DNA of 64,000 nucleotides. It comes from Microbacterium pygmaeum (GTDB lineage Bacteria; Actinomycetota; Actinomycetes; Actinomycetales; Microbacteriaceae). The stretch is from the NCBI RefSeq assembly GCF_900100885.1, contig NZ_LT629692.1, forward strand, positions 248,001 to 312,000. Direction: 5' to 3'. A program made the position numbers and the translations under genes. The notes beneath the pieces are model-generated. The model did no database searches. It was not told where the DNA came from and worked only from the letters and a program-made list of their open reading frames with translations. Of the stretch, positions 54,426-64,000 are shown piece by piece (position 1 is the first letter of the stretch; every line of letters begins with the position of its first letter).

Positions 54426-55675
54426 GCGAGAACCTTCCGCAGTGCTCCGGCGAGCTGATCCAGCGCGCCGACGGTGACGACGTCGGCCTCGCCGATCCGG
54501 CGCAGCGACGGGGTCGCGCCGGTTTCGGCGACCACAGCCAGCACCCGGGCGCCGAACGGCAGCCGCGAGCATGCGACGCGCAGCTGCTCAGCGCTCGTCC
54601 GGCTGCCGCACACCAGCACGACCACGCTGGCCAGGGCCAGGTCCGCGCCGACGACGCCCGCGAGTTCGACGATGCTCCCCTCGCGCGGGGAGGAGTGCTG
54701 CAGACCCGACAGCGAATCGAGGAACTGCTTGCCGCTGCCTGCCGGGAGCGCCCTGCCCTGCACGCGCACCTCCACCCGCTGCGAGTCGCGCAGCGCACGC
54801 AGCCCGAGCGATCCGGCCGCCGAGATCGCCAGCTCGAACTCCTCGGGCTCGCGGTAGTCGGCGGGCTGACGCGACAGGGCGATCACGAAGTGCGATCGAC
54901 GCGTCTCCTCGTACTGGCGGACCATCACCGTGCCCGTGCGGGCGGTCGACTTCCAGTGCACGTGGCGCAGGTCATCCCCCGGGTGGTACTCGCGCAGGGC
55001 ATGGAAGGAGACATCATCCGGAGACAGATCGGTGGCGGGAAGGCCCTCGAGGTCGCGAAGGAACCCCAGCGACTGCCCGTCGAAGAGCACGGTGCGGGGA
55101 TGAACGAAGAGGTCTACCGGCGCGTCGCGGCGATGGAAGCGCTCGAACAGCCCGAGCGGATCGCCGCGCAGCACGGCGACCGGGCCGACCTGCAGGATGC
55201 CGCGCTTCTGCGTCGGAATCGCGAACAGCTCCTCCACCGAGTCGCCGGCGGCGAGACGGCCCACGTCGAACACGCCTCGCCCTGCGCCGACCGGCAGGAC
55301 GACGCGGGACGGAAGGATGGCGCGGGAGCCGCCGTTGGCCAGGGTCAGCGCGCCGATGGCCCGCTCGCCGACGACGACCCGGGTCCGGTTCAGATCCAGC
55401 GTCACCTCGTAGGCCGTGCGGCCGATGAGGAACAGGGTGCAGAGGGCGAGGACCGCGGTGATGACCACGGCGGCGATGACCAGTTCACGCCAGCCGAGGA
55501 TCAGCCCGCCGAGCCACAGCCCGAGTGCGGCTGCCAGGAGCACCCAGGTGATCGGGCGGGCGATCGAGGCGATCGAGCGCGCGCGACGGCCGAGCCGGGA
55601 GAGCAGATCTCCCGCCCGCTCCGCCGCTGTGCCCTCCACAGCAGCGGCAGGAGGCGCCGCCACGTGCGTCGTCAT
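54422..55675 (-). CDS. DUF58 protein
   Basis: A 417-aa protein with two N-terminal helices (about residues 38-80) and a DUF58 domain carrying FHALREYHPGDDLRHVHWKS (about 190-209), the family hallmark, with a von Willebrand A-like C-terminal part. Partner of MoxR ATPases in many bacteria, probably as their client or adaptor. ATGA overlap with the next gene; one-base overlap with MoxR. Confidence 0.92.
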   Translation of the reverse strand: MTTHVAAPPAAAVEGTAAERAGDLLSRLGRRARSIASIARPITWVLLAAALGLWLGGLILGWRELVIAAVVITAVLALCTLFLIGRTAYEVTLDLNRTRVVVGERAIGALTLANGGSRAILPSRVVLPVGAGRGVFDVGRLAAGDSVEELFAIPTQKRGILQVGPVAVLRGDPLGLFERFHRRDAPVDLFVHPRTVLFDGQSLGFLRDLEGLPATDLSPDDVSFHALREYHPGDDLRHVHWKSTARTGTVMVRQYEETRRSHFVIALSRQPADYREPEEFELAISAAGSLGLRALRDSQRVEVRVQGRALPAGSGKQFLDSLSGLQHSSPREGSIVELAGVVGADLALASVVVLVCGSRTSAEQLRVACSRLPFGARVLAVVAETGATPSLRRIGEADVVTVGALDQLAGALRKVLA

Positions 55676-56646
55676 CAGGCCGCGGACCTCGCCTGCGGCG
55701 CGGCGACGCCCGCGAGGACGCGGGAGATGACCGTGTCGGGGGTGATGCCGGAGAATTCGGCCTCCGGGTCCAGGACCAGTCGGTGGGTCCAGACCGGCGC
55801 CGCGAGCAGCTTGATGTCATCGGGGATGACGAAGTGCCGGCCGTGCACGGCCGCCCACACCTTGGCCATCCGGATCATCGCGAGCGACCCGCGGACCGAG
55901 ACGCCGACGCGCGCCGCCGGATCAGTGCGAGTGGCCTCGGCCAGCTCGGCGGTGTAGCGCAGCACGGACGGCTCGACGAACACTGTGGCGGCGAGATCGG
56001 CCATGTCGGCCACCGCCCCGGTGGTGATGATCGCCGAGAGGCGCGCCGACGGGTTGCGGTCGGAGGCGCCAGCGAGGATCCGCTCCGCGACGGCGAGGTC
56101 GGGGTAGCCGATCGAGGTCTTGATGAGGAAGCGGTCCAGCTGCGCCTCGGGCAGCTTGTAGGTCCCCGCCTGCTCGATCGGGTTCTGCGTCGCGATCACC
56201 AGGAACGGGCGCCCGACCTCGTGCGTGACGCCGTCGACGGTGACGCGGGACTCCTCCATGACCTCCAGGAGCGAGGACTGGGTCTTCGGAGAGGCGCGGT
56301 TGATCTCGTCGGCCAGAACGATCGAGGCGAAGACCGGACCGCGATGGAACTCGAAGCGGTGTGCGGCCTGGTCGTAGATCGTCACGCCGGTCACGTCGGA
56401 GGGCAGCAGGTCTGGCGTGAACTGGATGCGGCTGCTCGTGCCCTGGACCGTCGCCGCGAGCGCCTTGGCGAGGCTCGTCTTGCCGGTTCCCGGGGCATCC
56501 TCCAGCAGCACGTGTCCCTCGGCGAGCATCGCGGCCAGCACGAGGCTGACGACCTCGGGTTTGCCGATCAGCGCCTGGTCGACGTTGTCGACGAGGCGCG
56601 CGAAGGTGCCCTGGAACCAGGCTGCCTGTTCGGGGGTCATCGTCAT
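55675..56646 (-). CDS. MoxR-family AAA+ ATPase
   Basis: A 323-aa AAA+ ATPase with Walker A APGTGKTSLAKAL (about residues 46-58), Walker B SIVLADEINRAS (about 108-119) and sensor motif ATQNPIEQAG. MoxR proteins act as chaperone-like ATPases that help fold or activate partner complexes. AAGGAG lies 11 nt before the ATG. It begins 52 bp after the giant gene. Confidence 0.95.
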   Translation of the reverse strand: MTMTPEQAAWFQGTFARLVDNVDQALIGKPEVVSLVLAAMLAEGHVLLEDAPGTGKTSLAKALAATVQGTSSRIQFTPDLLPSDVTGVTIYDQAAHRFEFHRGPVFASIVLADEINRASPKTQSSLLEVMEESRVTVDGVTHEVGRPFLVIATQNPIEQAGTYKLPEAQLDRFLIKTSIGYPDLAVAERILAGASDRNPSARLSAIITTGAVADMADLAATVFVEPSVLRYTAELAEATRTDPAARVGVSVRGSLAMIRMAKVWAAVHGRHFVIPDDIKLLAAPVWTHRLVLDPEAEFSGITPDTVISRVLAGVAAPQARSAA

Positions 56647-56698
56647 GTGTGTCGTCTCTCCTTGGGTGGTCTTTCTCGTCGATCGCGCGACGGCCCGG

Positions 56699-59600
56699 TC
56701 AGTACCAGGTGATTCGCTGCGATTCGCCCCAGCCTTCGATGATGAGCCATGCCTGGCGCCCAGGGTTGCCGTAGAAGCAGCCCATCTGCACGGTCATGTT
56801 GCCGCTGAGGTCGTACCGGCGTCCGCCGAACACGCCGCCGTTGTCGTCCGCGCAGCGGACCATGTAGTTGCCGGCCGGGAAGTTCTCGACCGTCAGCGTC
56901 ATGTAGGCGCAGCTGGGCGTATCGCACTGGCCGGGCCAGCTGCCGGAGGCGCCCTTACCGGCGCGTGCGGTGACCGGCGGCGGATCGTTGGTCCGCGCCG
57001 ACGCGGAGGCTACCTGCGACGTCTGGTTCTCTGAGTCGATCGCACGGACCTGGATGCTCCACGTCTGTTGATAGCCATTGCCGACCACCCGCGATCCGCC
57101 GGAGGCACCGACGTTCTCCCAGCCTCCGCCGTTGATGTTGATCTCCAGGCGCGTGATCGGGCGCCCGTTGAGTCCGGGCGCCGACCACCCGACGGTGACA
57201 CTCGTGCCGTTGTTGGTCGCCGACGCTCCGGGGGTGTTCACGGGTCCGAAGGGCGCGACGCCGGGTGAGCCGGCGGATGCTGGGCCCTCATAGGTGACGC
57301 CGTCGAGCGCCGTCACGGCGCGCACCGAGATCGAGTAGGTCCCGTTGTTGTCGACCTGCCCGTTGCCGATCACACCCGACGTGGTCGTGCCGCCGCCGCT
57401 GACCCAATCGTCGCGCCAGCCGCCTGCTCCGACCTGGTACTGGTAGCGGATCTCGCCGGCGTTCGCGCCGTTGCCTTCAGCCGCGCCGTAGGTCACCGAC
57501 ACCTGGTTGTTCCCCGGCGTGGCCGACGGCGTTCCCGGAGCTCCCGGAGGGAGGAAGGCGCGCCGCGGTGCCGACGGCGCCGAGACGGCGCCCCACCCGG
57601 CCTTGTTCTGGGCCCGGACGGTGAAGGTGTAGTCGGAGGTCGACGCATCGATCGCGAGCGCCTGCGAGGTCTGGCCTGCCGGGACGGACACCGTCCGCAC
57701 CGAGGATCCCCCGCGCAGGACGTTCAGTTCGTACCCCGAGATGGAATCGCCGTTGTTGGCGGGCGGGGTCCAATTGACCTGCATCTGCGCCTGCGAGCCC
57801 ACCGGGTCCAGTCGCGCCGTCGACGGGGCCGCGGGCGCTGCCGGCGGGGCCGCGGGAACCATGTTCGCCGACCACACGCTCCACGTGGACGGTTCCGGCG
57901 CGCGGTTGTGCGCGCGTACCCGCACCTGGTACGACGCGCCGTTCTCCAAGCCCTCCCACACCAGCGAGTTGCCGGTGACGCCGGTCTTCTGCGCCACGCC
58001 AGACGGTGGGGCCGGAGAGATCTCCAGGCTGAAGGTCTCCACCGGCGAACCCGGGGTGGTCGGGGTGACCCACGAGACCTGCAGACTGCGGTCGCCGAAG
58101 ACCAGCGTCGGCGGCTGCGGAGTGTCGGGGCGGGCGTCCGGTCGCGCGGTCTGCGACGCCGGCGACGGGTCGGATTCGTTCACCCGGTTCGTGGCCGTCA
58201 CGACGAAGCTGTACTCGACGTTGTTGGTCAGCCCGTCCAGGGTGCACGTCGTGGAGGCGCAGGTCTTTGTGTAGCCGCCGGCGAGCGAACGAACGGTGTA
58301 CTTCTCGATCGCAGCCCCGTTGTCGGCCGGCGGCGTCCAGGACAGGACGACCGTTCGGTCCTGGACGCTGGAGACGATCGGCGTGCCGGGGGCATCGGGC
58401 TTGCCCTGGACCGTGAGCCGGATGCGGCCTTCGGCCTCGCGGTCGACGTCGCCGGTCGCGTCCTGGATGCGGTAGCGCACCACCATGGTGCCGAAGAACG
58501 TCGAGGCGGGGGTCACTCGCACCTGGTCGCCGACGACGTCGACCTCGCCCTGGCCGGTCTCCGTGATGGCGGTGGTGACCTTCAGCGCGGTCTCCGGGAA
58601 CGGGTTGAAGTCGTTCGCGAGCACCGGCACGCTGACCGGCTTGCCCTGCGGCGCCTCTGCCACGGTGTCGTCGTTCGCGGTGGGCATCGCGCGGGTCGAC
58701 GCGGTCACCCGCACCGTGACGGAACCCTCGATGGGCGGGGTCGTGCCGTCGTCGATGCGGATCGCGAGGGTCGCCGTCGTCCCCTTCGCCGTGTTCGAGG
58801 CCGCGCTGACGGTGAGTCGCTTGCCGTCGATGTTCGCCGACAGCCCGGCCGGCGCGCCGCCGACGAGGCCGTACCGCATCTTCGGCAGGTCTTCGGGGTC
58901 AGGATCGGCCGTCAGGGCGCCCAGATCCAGTGATGCCGGGTCCTCTCCCGGGGCGACATCGATCTGTCCGGCGGTGAAGGTGGGCGGCTGGTTCTCGGGC
59001 GTGAGCACCGTGATCGGCAGCGTCAGGACGGCTTTGCGACCTTCGGGGTCGTCGGGGCCCGTGCCGTCGGTCACCTCGAACGTGATCGCGTCCTGGCCGA
59101 AGTATCCGGCGGAGGAGGTGTAGACGAGAGTGCCCTGGTCCTTGACCAGCGCCGCGCCGTCGGAGTGGACGGCGGCGACCTTGGCCGCTTCGGTGATCAC
59201 GACCTTCTTGCCGCCGGAGGCGCGGACGTACGTGGACAGCGGGATCTCGACGGTCTCGCCGCTGGCGACCTGGATCGGCTTCGCGCTCGCGTTGAGCGTC
59301 GGCGGCAGTGAGCCCAGCGAAGGCACGTGGACGAAGGCGGACGCCACGAGCGCGTCGCGATCGGTGACCGTATAGGTGATCAGCTGCGCCGCCTCGCCCA
59401 GCGTGACCCGCAGCTTCCCGTCGGGCAGGACGCGCGCGACGCCGGCGGTGACCTGGACCTCGAGAGCGCTCGCGGTGCCGTCGGGGTCCTCGTCGTTGGC
59501 GAGGACTTCGACGTCGACGGTGTCCTCCTCGACGTCCTCCGCCCGCACCCGGTCGTCACGGGCGATCGGGCCGAGCAGCGGCACGTCCTCGTCGACGGTG

Positions 59601-62600
59601 ATCTGCAGGACCGCGCTCGCCTCGGCGCCGCGGTCGTCGACGATCGTGTACTGCACCGAGGTCTGCGTCGGCTCGTCCGGCGAGGTGACGACCACCCGGC
59701 CGCTCTGCACCTTCGCCGAGAGTCCCGCGACGTCCGGCACGACGAGGCCGTCGCTCACGAGGGAGATGCGATCGCCGTCGGGATCGGAGTCGTTCAGCAG
59801 CACGGACACCGCGACGGTTCGACCGGGCCGCATGATGACGGAGTCCTTCACCGCATACGGGGCCTGGTTGGTCGACTCGGGTGGAGCGATGCCGAGCCGG
59901 ATGGGCGCGGTCGCCTCCTTGCCGAGGTTGTCGCGCACGCGGTAGGTGAAGACGTCGAGCCCCGACGAGTCCTGGAACGCCTCGTAGACGAGGAAGTTGG
60001 GGCCGGTCTCGAGGATGCGTCCCTTGGCCGGCGCTGAGGCGAGCCCGAGCAGCTCGACCGAATCGCCGTCCTGGTCGATTCCGTCCAGCGGCACGGCGAT
60101 CTGGACGCGCTGGCCCGCCAGGACCCGCGCGGTCAGGTCGCGCGGGCGCGGTGCGGAGTTGGTGTCGGCGTTGACCGGCAGCACCTGGATCGTGACGTAG
60201 CCGGCGTCTCGCTGACCGGTGCTGTCCACGGCCTCGTACGTCGCGTAGACGGTCCCGGGCTCGGTCCCGGCGCGGAAGCGCAGGGTGTCCTGCGAGACGA
60301 ACAGGTCGCCGTCCTCCGGATCCACCAGCGGCGGGATGAGGTCGGGAGCCACGTGGATCGTGTCGCCGTTCGGGTGGTAGTCGTTCTCCAGCACCGGGAT
60401 CGTGACGATGTCGCCGGCGCGGACGACGACCTGGTCGTCGTTGGCGACCGGCGGGCGCAGCTTCGGCGGTGCCGGCACCGGGATGACGATGACCTCGCCC
60501 TCGGCGGTGTCGGTGCCGTTGGAGATCCGGTACGTGATGCGCACCTGCTCGCCCAGCGCCGCCTGATCGCTGATGCGGAGGGTCTCGTGATTGAGGACCG
60601 CGACCGCGATGCCCGAGTTCGGCGGCAGCGTGACGGACTGGACGACGAGGATGCCGCCGGCCGGATCGCTGTCGTTGGTCAGGACGTTCACGAGCACCTC
60701 GCCACCGCTGGGCAGCAGCGCGACATCACGGACGGCGACCGGCGGCAGCGTAGTGTCGCTCTCCGCCTGGACGTCGATGCGCACGATTCCCGGGACGGCG
60801 TTCGCCCCCGCAGAGACCAGGTACTGCACGTAGTAGACGGCGGGGATCTCGGACGAGAACGAGAACGTCTTGTTCGCGAAGTCCGGGACGACGGTGGCGC
60901 CTTCGACCTCGTCCACACGCGTGAGCCGCAGGGGCTCGCTGCTGGAGCTGGTGTCATTGGCGAGCGGGGCGACCGTGACGGTCTGCCCGGCGCGCACCAC
61001 GTAGTGGTCGGCGTTGGTGACCGGAACGGTCGAGCCGACCGGGCGCACATCGAAGCGGACGATGCCCTCGGTCACCTTGTCGCCGTCCGAGACGATGATC
61101 GGGACGTCCTTGCGTCCCTGCGTGATGCCGATCGCCCGGTAGGTGATACGGCCGTCCGAGGTGAAGTCGGCCTCGTCGCCCTCGGCCGGCGCCACGGAAC
61201 CGAGGAAGATGTCGTCGCCGTCCGGGTCGATCCAGTCCGGCAGCACGTTGTACGAGACGGTGCCGCCGGCTTCCACGGTCACCGTCGTGATGCGCTTCTG
61301 CGTCGGCCCGGCGTTCGTGTCCCAGTCGTGCACGTTCAACCGCACGGTCGCCGTCGCGGTCCCCTCGCGGCCGTCGTCGATCTCATAGACGAACGAGTCG
61401 CTGCCCGAGGCATCCTCGGGCAGCGCGATCTGGAGGGCCGCGCCGTTGTTAATGGGCTGTACGACGCCCAGCGACGGATCGCCGTCGGGGAGGGATGCTG
61501 TGAGCACGTCGCCATCGGCATCGCTGTCGTTGTCGAGCACGGGCAGCACGGTGGTCCGGCCGGGCCGGACGCCGAACTCGTCATCGGTGGCGATCGGCGG
61601 GCTGTTGACGTCGGTGCGCTCCGGGAGCGTCGTCTCGACCGTCTCCTCGGTCGTCTGCTCGTCCTCTTCGGCGTCGCCCTCCGGCGGCGTGATCTCGTTC
61701 CAGTTGTCCACGCGCTGCATGCTGTCGCTGGCCATCCAGGCCGCGCCGCCGATGATGTCGTTGAGCACCACGACGTCACGGTTCACTCGGAACTGCAGCA
61801 CCGTCTCCGCATCGACGCCGTCGATGTCGCTCTCGAGGTCATCCGCGTCGCCGATGCAGTCGCGGACGAACTTCGCCGATCCGGACCACGCGGCGTACGT
61901 GCACCCCTTGAGGAACACCGGAGCCGCGGCGTCGCCCGAGGCGCCGGCGGCGATCTCGGAGATCTCGGACCCGTCCAAGGGCACGCGTACGAGCGCGTCG
62001 GACGTGGCGATGCTCACCGCATCCGAGACGGTCGACGGCTGCTGCAGCACCGCGGCATCGCCGCCGGGGACCTCGAGCGTGCGGCCGTCCGAGGTGAGGA
62101 CGATGCCCGCGTCCGCGTCCAGCACCACGGCCGTGGAACCGACGGCCGTGACGTTCACCTCGCCCTTGCCCTCGAGATCGTCGAGCGATCGGGTCTGGGG
62201 GTCGGTTGCCTGCCCGGCCTCCAGCCGGACCGTGACGAGCTGCTTGTCCTCGGCAGAGACCGCGTAGACCGTGCCGTCCACGCCCACCGTGACATCGGCG
62301 CCCTCGCCGAGCGAGGAGATCGGGTCGGTGCCCTGCACCTCGAACGAGCCGACCTCGTCCGCCGCGGTCACCCACAGGTCACCGGAGCTCGGATCGAGGA
62401 TCGCGACGGTGGAGCCGCCGAGCGCGACGTCGGCGCCCGCGGGGATCTCGGCCGAATCGGTCAGCGCCACCATGGCCGGATCGACTGCGGTCAGGGAGCC
62501 GTCGGTGTTGTCCACGACGAAGACCGACGAGCCGGACTGCAGGATGTCGAAGCTGTCACTGGTGGTGCGGAGTCCGCCGTCGAGGACCTGCGACTCGTGG

Positions 62601-62788
62601 TTGAAGTGCCCGACGAGCAGGCTGGACTGCTTGGTCACCCAGACGCCGCCGTCGTGCAGATCGACTTCGGTGGTGGGGAATCCCTGGTAGACGAAGGCCA
62701 TCGTCGTCAGGGTCACCGCGGCCACGGTCACGGCGCTCGTGGATGCGACGGCTCGTGGGTGCGCTCGAAGCCATTGGAACGACTTCAT
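56699..62788 (-). CDS. Giant membrane-anchored Ig-like/fibronectin type III repeat protein (2029 aa)
   Basis: One N-terminal helix (about residues 12-35) anchors the protein. Residues about 40-390 look beta-rich, with an acidic Glu/Thr linker at about 360-395. About eleven Ig-like repeats follow (about 396-1455), several marked by VLxNDxDPDGD, which could bind calcium. Five FN3 domains of ~95 residues (about 1458-1945) carry W.PP..NG motifs. An ~80-residue tail with four Cys ends the protein. I set the start at 62788: MKSF precedes the signal-anchor and GGAG lies 6 nt upstream; the longer frame reads into the UvrA-like gene. Probably a long surface stalk or scaffold. Confidence 0.9.
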   Translation of the reverse strand: MKSFQWLRAHPRAVASTSAVTVAAVTLTTMAFVYQGFPTTEVDLHDGGVWVTKQSSLLVGHFNHESQVLDGGLRTTSDSFDILQSGSSVFVVDNTDGSLTAVDPAMVALTDSAEIPAGADVALGGSTVAILDPSSGDLWVTAADEVGSFEVQGTDPISSLGEGADVTVGVDGTVYAVSAEDKQLVTVRLEAGQATDPQTRSLDDLEGKGEVNVTAVGSTAVVLDADAGIVLTSDGRTLEVPGGDAAVLQQPSTVSDAVSIATSDALVRVPLDGSEISEIAAGASGDAAAPVFLKGCTYAAWSGSAKFVRDCIGDADDLESDIDGVDAETVLQFRVNRDVVVLNDIIGGAAWMASDSMQRVDNWNEITPPEGDAEEDEQTTEETVETTLPERTDVNSPPIATDDEFGVRPGRTTVLPVLDNDSDADGDVLTASLPDGDPSLGVVQPINNGAALQIALPEDASGSDSFVYEIDDGREGTATATVRLNVHDWDTNAGPTQKRITTVTVEAGGTVSYNVLPDWIDPDGDDIFLGSVAPAEGDEADFTSDGRITYRAIGITQGRKDVPIIVSDGDKVTEGIVRFDVRPVGSTVPVTNADHYVVRAGQTVTVAPLANDTSSSSEPLRLTRVDEVEGATVVPDFANKTFSFSSEIPAVYYVQYLVSAGANAVPGIVRIDVQAESDTTLPPVAVRDVALLPSGGEVLVNVLTNDSDPAGGILVVQSVTLPPNSGIAVAVLNHETLRISDQAALGEQVRITYRISNGTDTAEGEVIVIPVPAPPKLRPPVANDDQVVVRAGDIVTIPVLENDYHPNGDTIHVAPDLIPPLVDPEDGDLFVSQDTLRFRAGTEPGTVYATYEAVDSTGQRDAGYVTIQVLPVNADTNSAPRPRDLTARVLAGQRVQIAVPLDGIDQDGDSVELLGLASAPAKGRILETGPNFLVYEAFQDSSGLDVFTYRVRDNLGKEATAPIRLGIAPPESTNQAPYAVKDSVIMRPGRTVAVSVLLNDSDPDGDRISLVSDGLVVPDVAGLSAKVQSGRVVVTSPDEPTQTSVQYTIVDDRGAEASAVLQITVDEDVPLLGPIARDDRVRAEDVEEDTVDVEVLANDEDPDGTASALEVQVTAGVARVLPDGKLRVTLGEAAQLITYTVTDRDALVASAFVHVPSLGSLPPTLNASAKPIQVASGETVEIPLSTYVRASGGKKVVITEAAKVAAVHSDGAALVKDQGTLVYTSSAGYFGQDAITFEVTDGTGPDDPEGRKAVLTLPITVLTPENQPPTFTAGQIDVAPGEDPASLDLGALTADPDPEDLPKMRYGLVGGAPAGLSANIDGKRLTVSAASNTAKGTTATLAIRIDDGTTPPIEGSVTVRVTASTRAMPTANDDTVAEAPQGKPVSVPVLANDFNPFPETALKVTTAITETGQGEVDVVGDQVRVTPASTFFGTMVVRYRIQDATGDVDREAEGRIRLTVQGKPDAPGTPIVSSVQDRTVVLSWTPPADNGAAIEKYTVRSLAGGYTKTCASTTCTLDGLTNNVEYSFVVTATNRVNESDPSPASQTARPDARPDTPQPPTLVFGDRSLQVSWVTPTTPGSPVETFSLEISPAPPSGVAQKTGVTGNSLVWEGLENGASYQVRVRAHNRAPEPSTWSVWSANMVPAAPPAAPAAPSTARLDPVGSQAQMQVNWTPPANNGDSISGYELNVLRGGSSVRTVSVPAGQTSQALAIDASTSDYTFTVRAQNKAGWGAVSAPSAPRRAFLPPGAPGTPSATPGNNQVSVTYGAAEGNGANAGEIRYQYQVGAGGWRDDWVSGGGTTTSGVIGNGQVDNNGTYSISVRAVTALDGVTYEGPASAGSPGVAPFGPVNTPGASATNNGTSVTVGWSAPGLNGRPITRLEININGGGWENVGASGGSRVVGNGYQQTWSIQVRAIDSENQTSQVASASARTNDPPPVTARAGKGASGSWPGQCDTPSCAYMTLTVENFPAGNYMVRCADDNGGVFGGRRYDLSGNMTVQMGCFYGNPGRQAWLIIEGWGESQRITWY

Positions 62789-62823
62789 GACAATCTCCGG
62801 CCTCCCCGCGCGGGCGTTCGGAC

Positions 62824-62853
62824 AGCCTACCTTGGCCAAAACGGCAGTCCTAA
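62824..62853 (-). promoter_or_regulatory. Candidate promoter of the giant-protein/kinase operon
   Basis: Minus strand TTAGGA (62853-62848), an 18-nt spacer and TAGGCT (62829-62824), about 36 nt before the ATG at 62788. TAGGCT is the same -10 box seen before ppa, kynA and mdh. Confidence 0.45.
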
Positions 62854-62916
62854 CGAGCGTGATGGGGAGCAATACCCATGTCCGGGCGGCCGCCGGAAGA
62901 AGGCTCCCGCCGCGGC

Positions 62917-64000
<1,084 letters not shown>

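Overview
This 64 kb window is high-GC, gene-dense actinobacterial DNA. Gene content and order (a tilS-hpt-ftsH-folE-folP-folB-folK-DUF3180-PH-PH-DUF2520-lysS string, DUF4192, an NH3-independent folate cluster, many 4-bp start/stop overlaps, GGATGC/GCATCC-rich sequence, TANNNT -10 boxes) suggest a member of the Microbacteriaceae, most likely Microbacterium or a close relative. That assignment is inferred from sequence style, not from a database search.

Layout. 0-4 kb: lipoprotein, cardiolipin synthase, a 62-aa membrane protein and a divergent DUF4192 protein. 4-16.4 kb (minus strand): a housekeeping run from tilS through an orphan ParA, hpt, ftsH, folate synthesis (folE, folP, folB, folK), DUF3180, two bacterial-PH proteins and a DUF2520 Rossmann protein to lysS. 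16.5-19.8 kb: ppa, a Tat-exported M23 peptidase, about 0.9 kb of non-coding DNA holding four tandem ~138-bp repeats, then tRNA-Glu, tRNA-Asp and tRNA-Phe. 19.8-30.4 kb: a GH13 trehalose synthase-like enzyme, a TetR/DHA2-MFS pair with a visible operator candidate, DUF1345, an ACT-domain protein, a molybdopterin oxidoreductase, a polysaccharide deacetylase, a GT2-GtrA glycosyltransferase and a glutaredoxin-like protein. 30.4-38.6 kb: a tryptophan catabolic operon (kynA, an amidohydrolase, kynU, an MFS transporter) followed by an ALDH-GMC pair. 38.6-43.7 kb: proline iminopeptidase, zinc metallopeptidase, malate dehydrogenase, a CPA1 antiporter and a lone serine-recombinase-like domain. 43.75-44.81 kb: a complete IS481-family element with a 6-bp target duplication.

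44.8-62.8 kb (minus strand) is the most striking part. A 2029-aa surface protein (membrane anchor, about 11 Ig-like repeats, five FN3 repeats and a Cys-containing tail) is followed by MoxR, DUF58, a transglutaminase-fold membrane protein whose catalytic Cys is replaced by Asp, an FHA protein, a PP2C phosphatase, a second FHA protein, a Ser/Thr kinase with a small FN3-like ectodomain, an FHA-winged-helix protein and an OafA-type acyltransferase with an SGNH tail. The nine genes after the giant all overlap at start/stop codons, so they are probably translationally coupled. I read this as a phospho-signalling and envelope-assembly module built around the giant fibronectin-like protein. The window ends in the C-terminal part of a UvrA-like ABC protein.

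Two regulatory themes recur. Several genes have a TANNNT-type -10 box placed 6-7 nt before the start codon, which implies leaderless mRNAs. Intergenic regions carry at least three kinds of inverted-repeat element, one of which (GAGGCAAnTGAAC) occurs both at the left edge of the window and in the tandem array.
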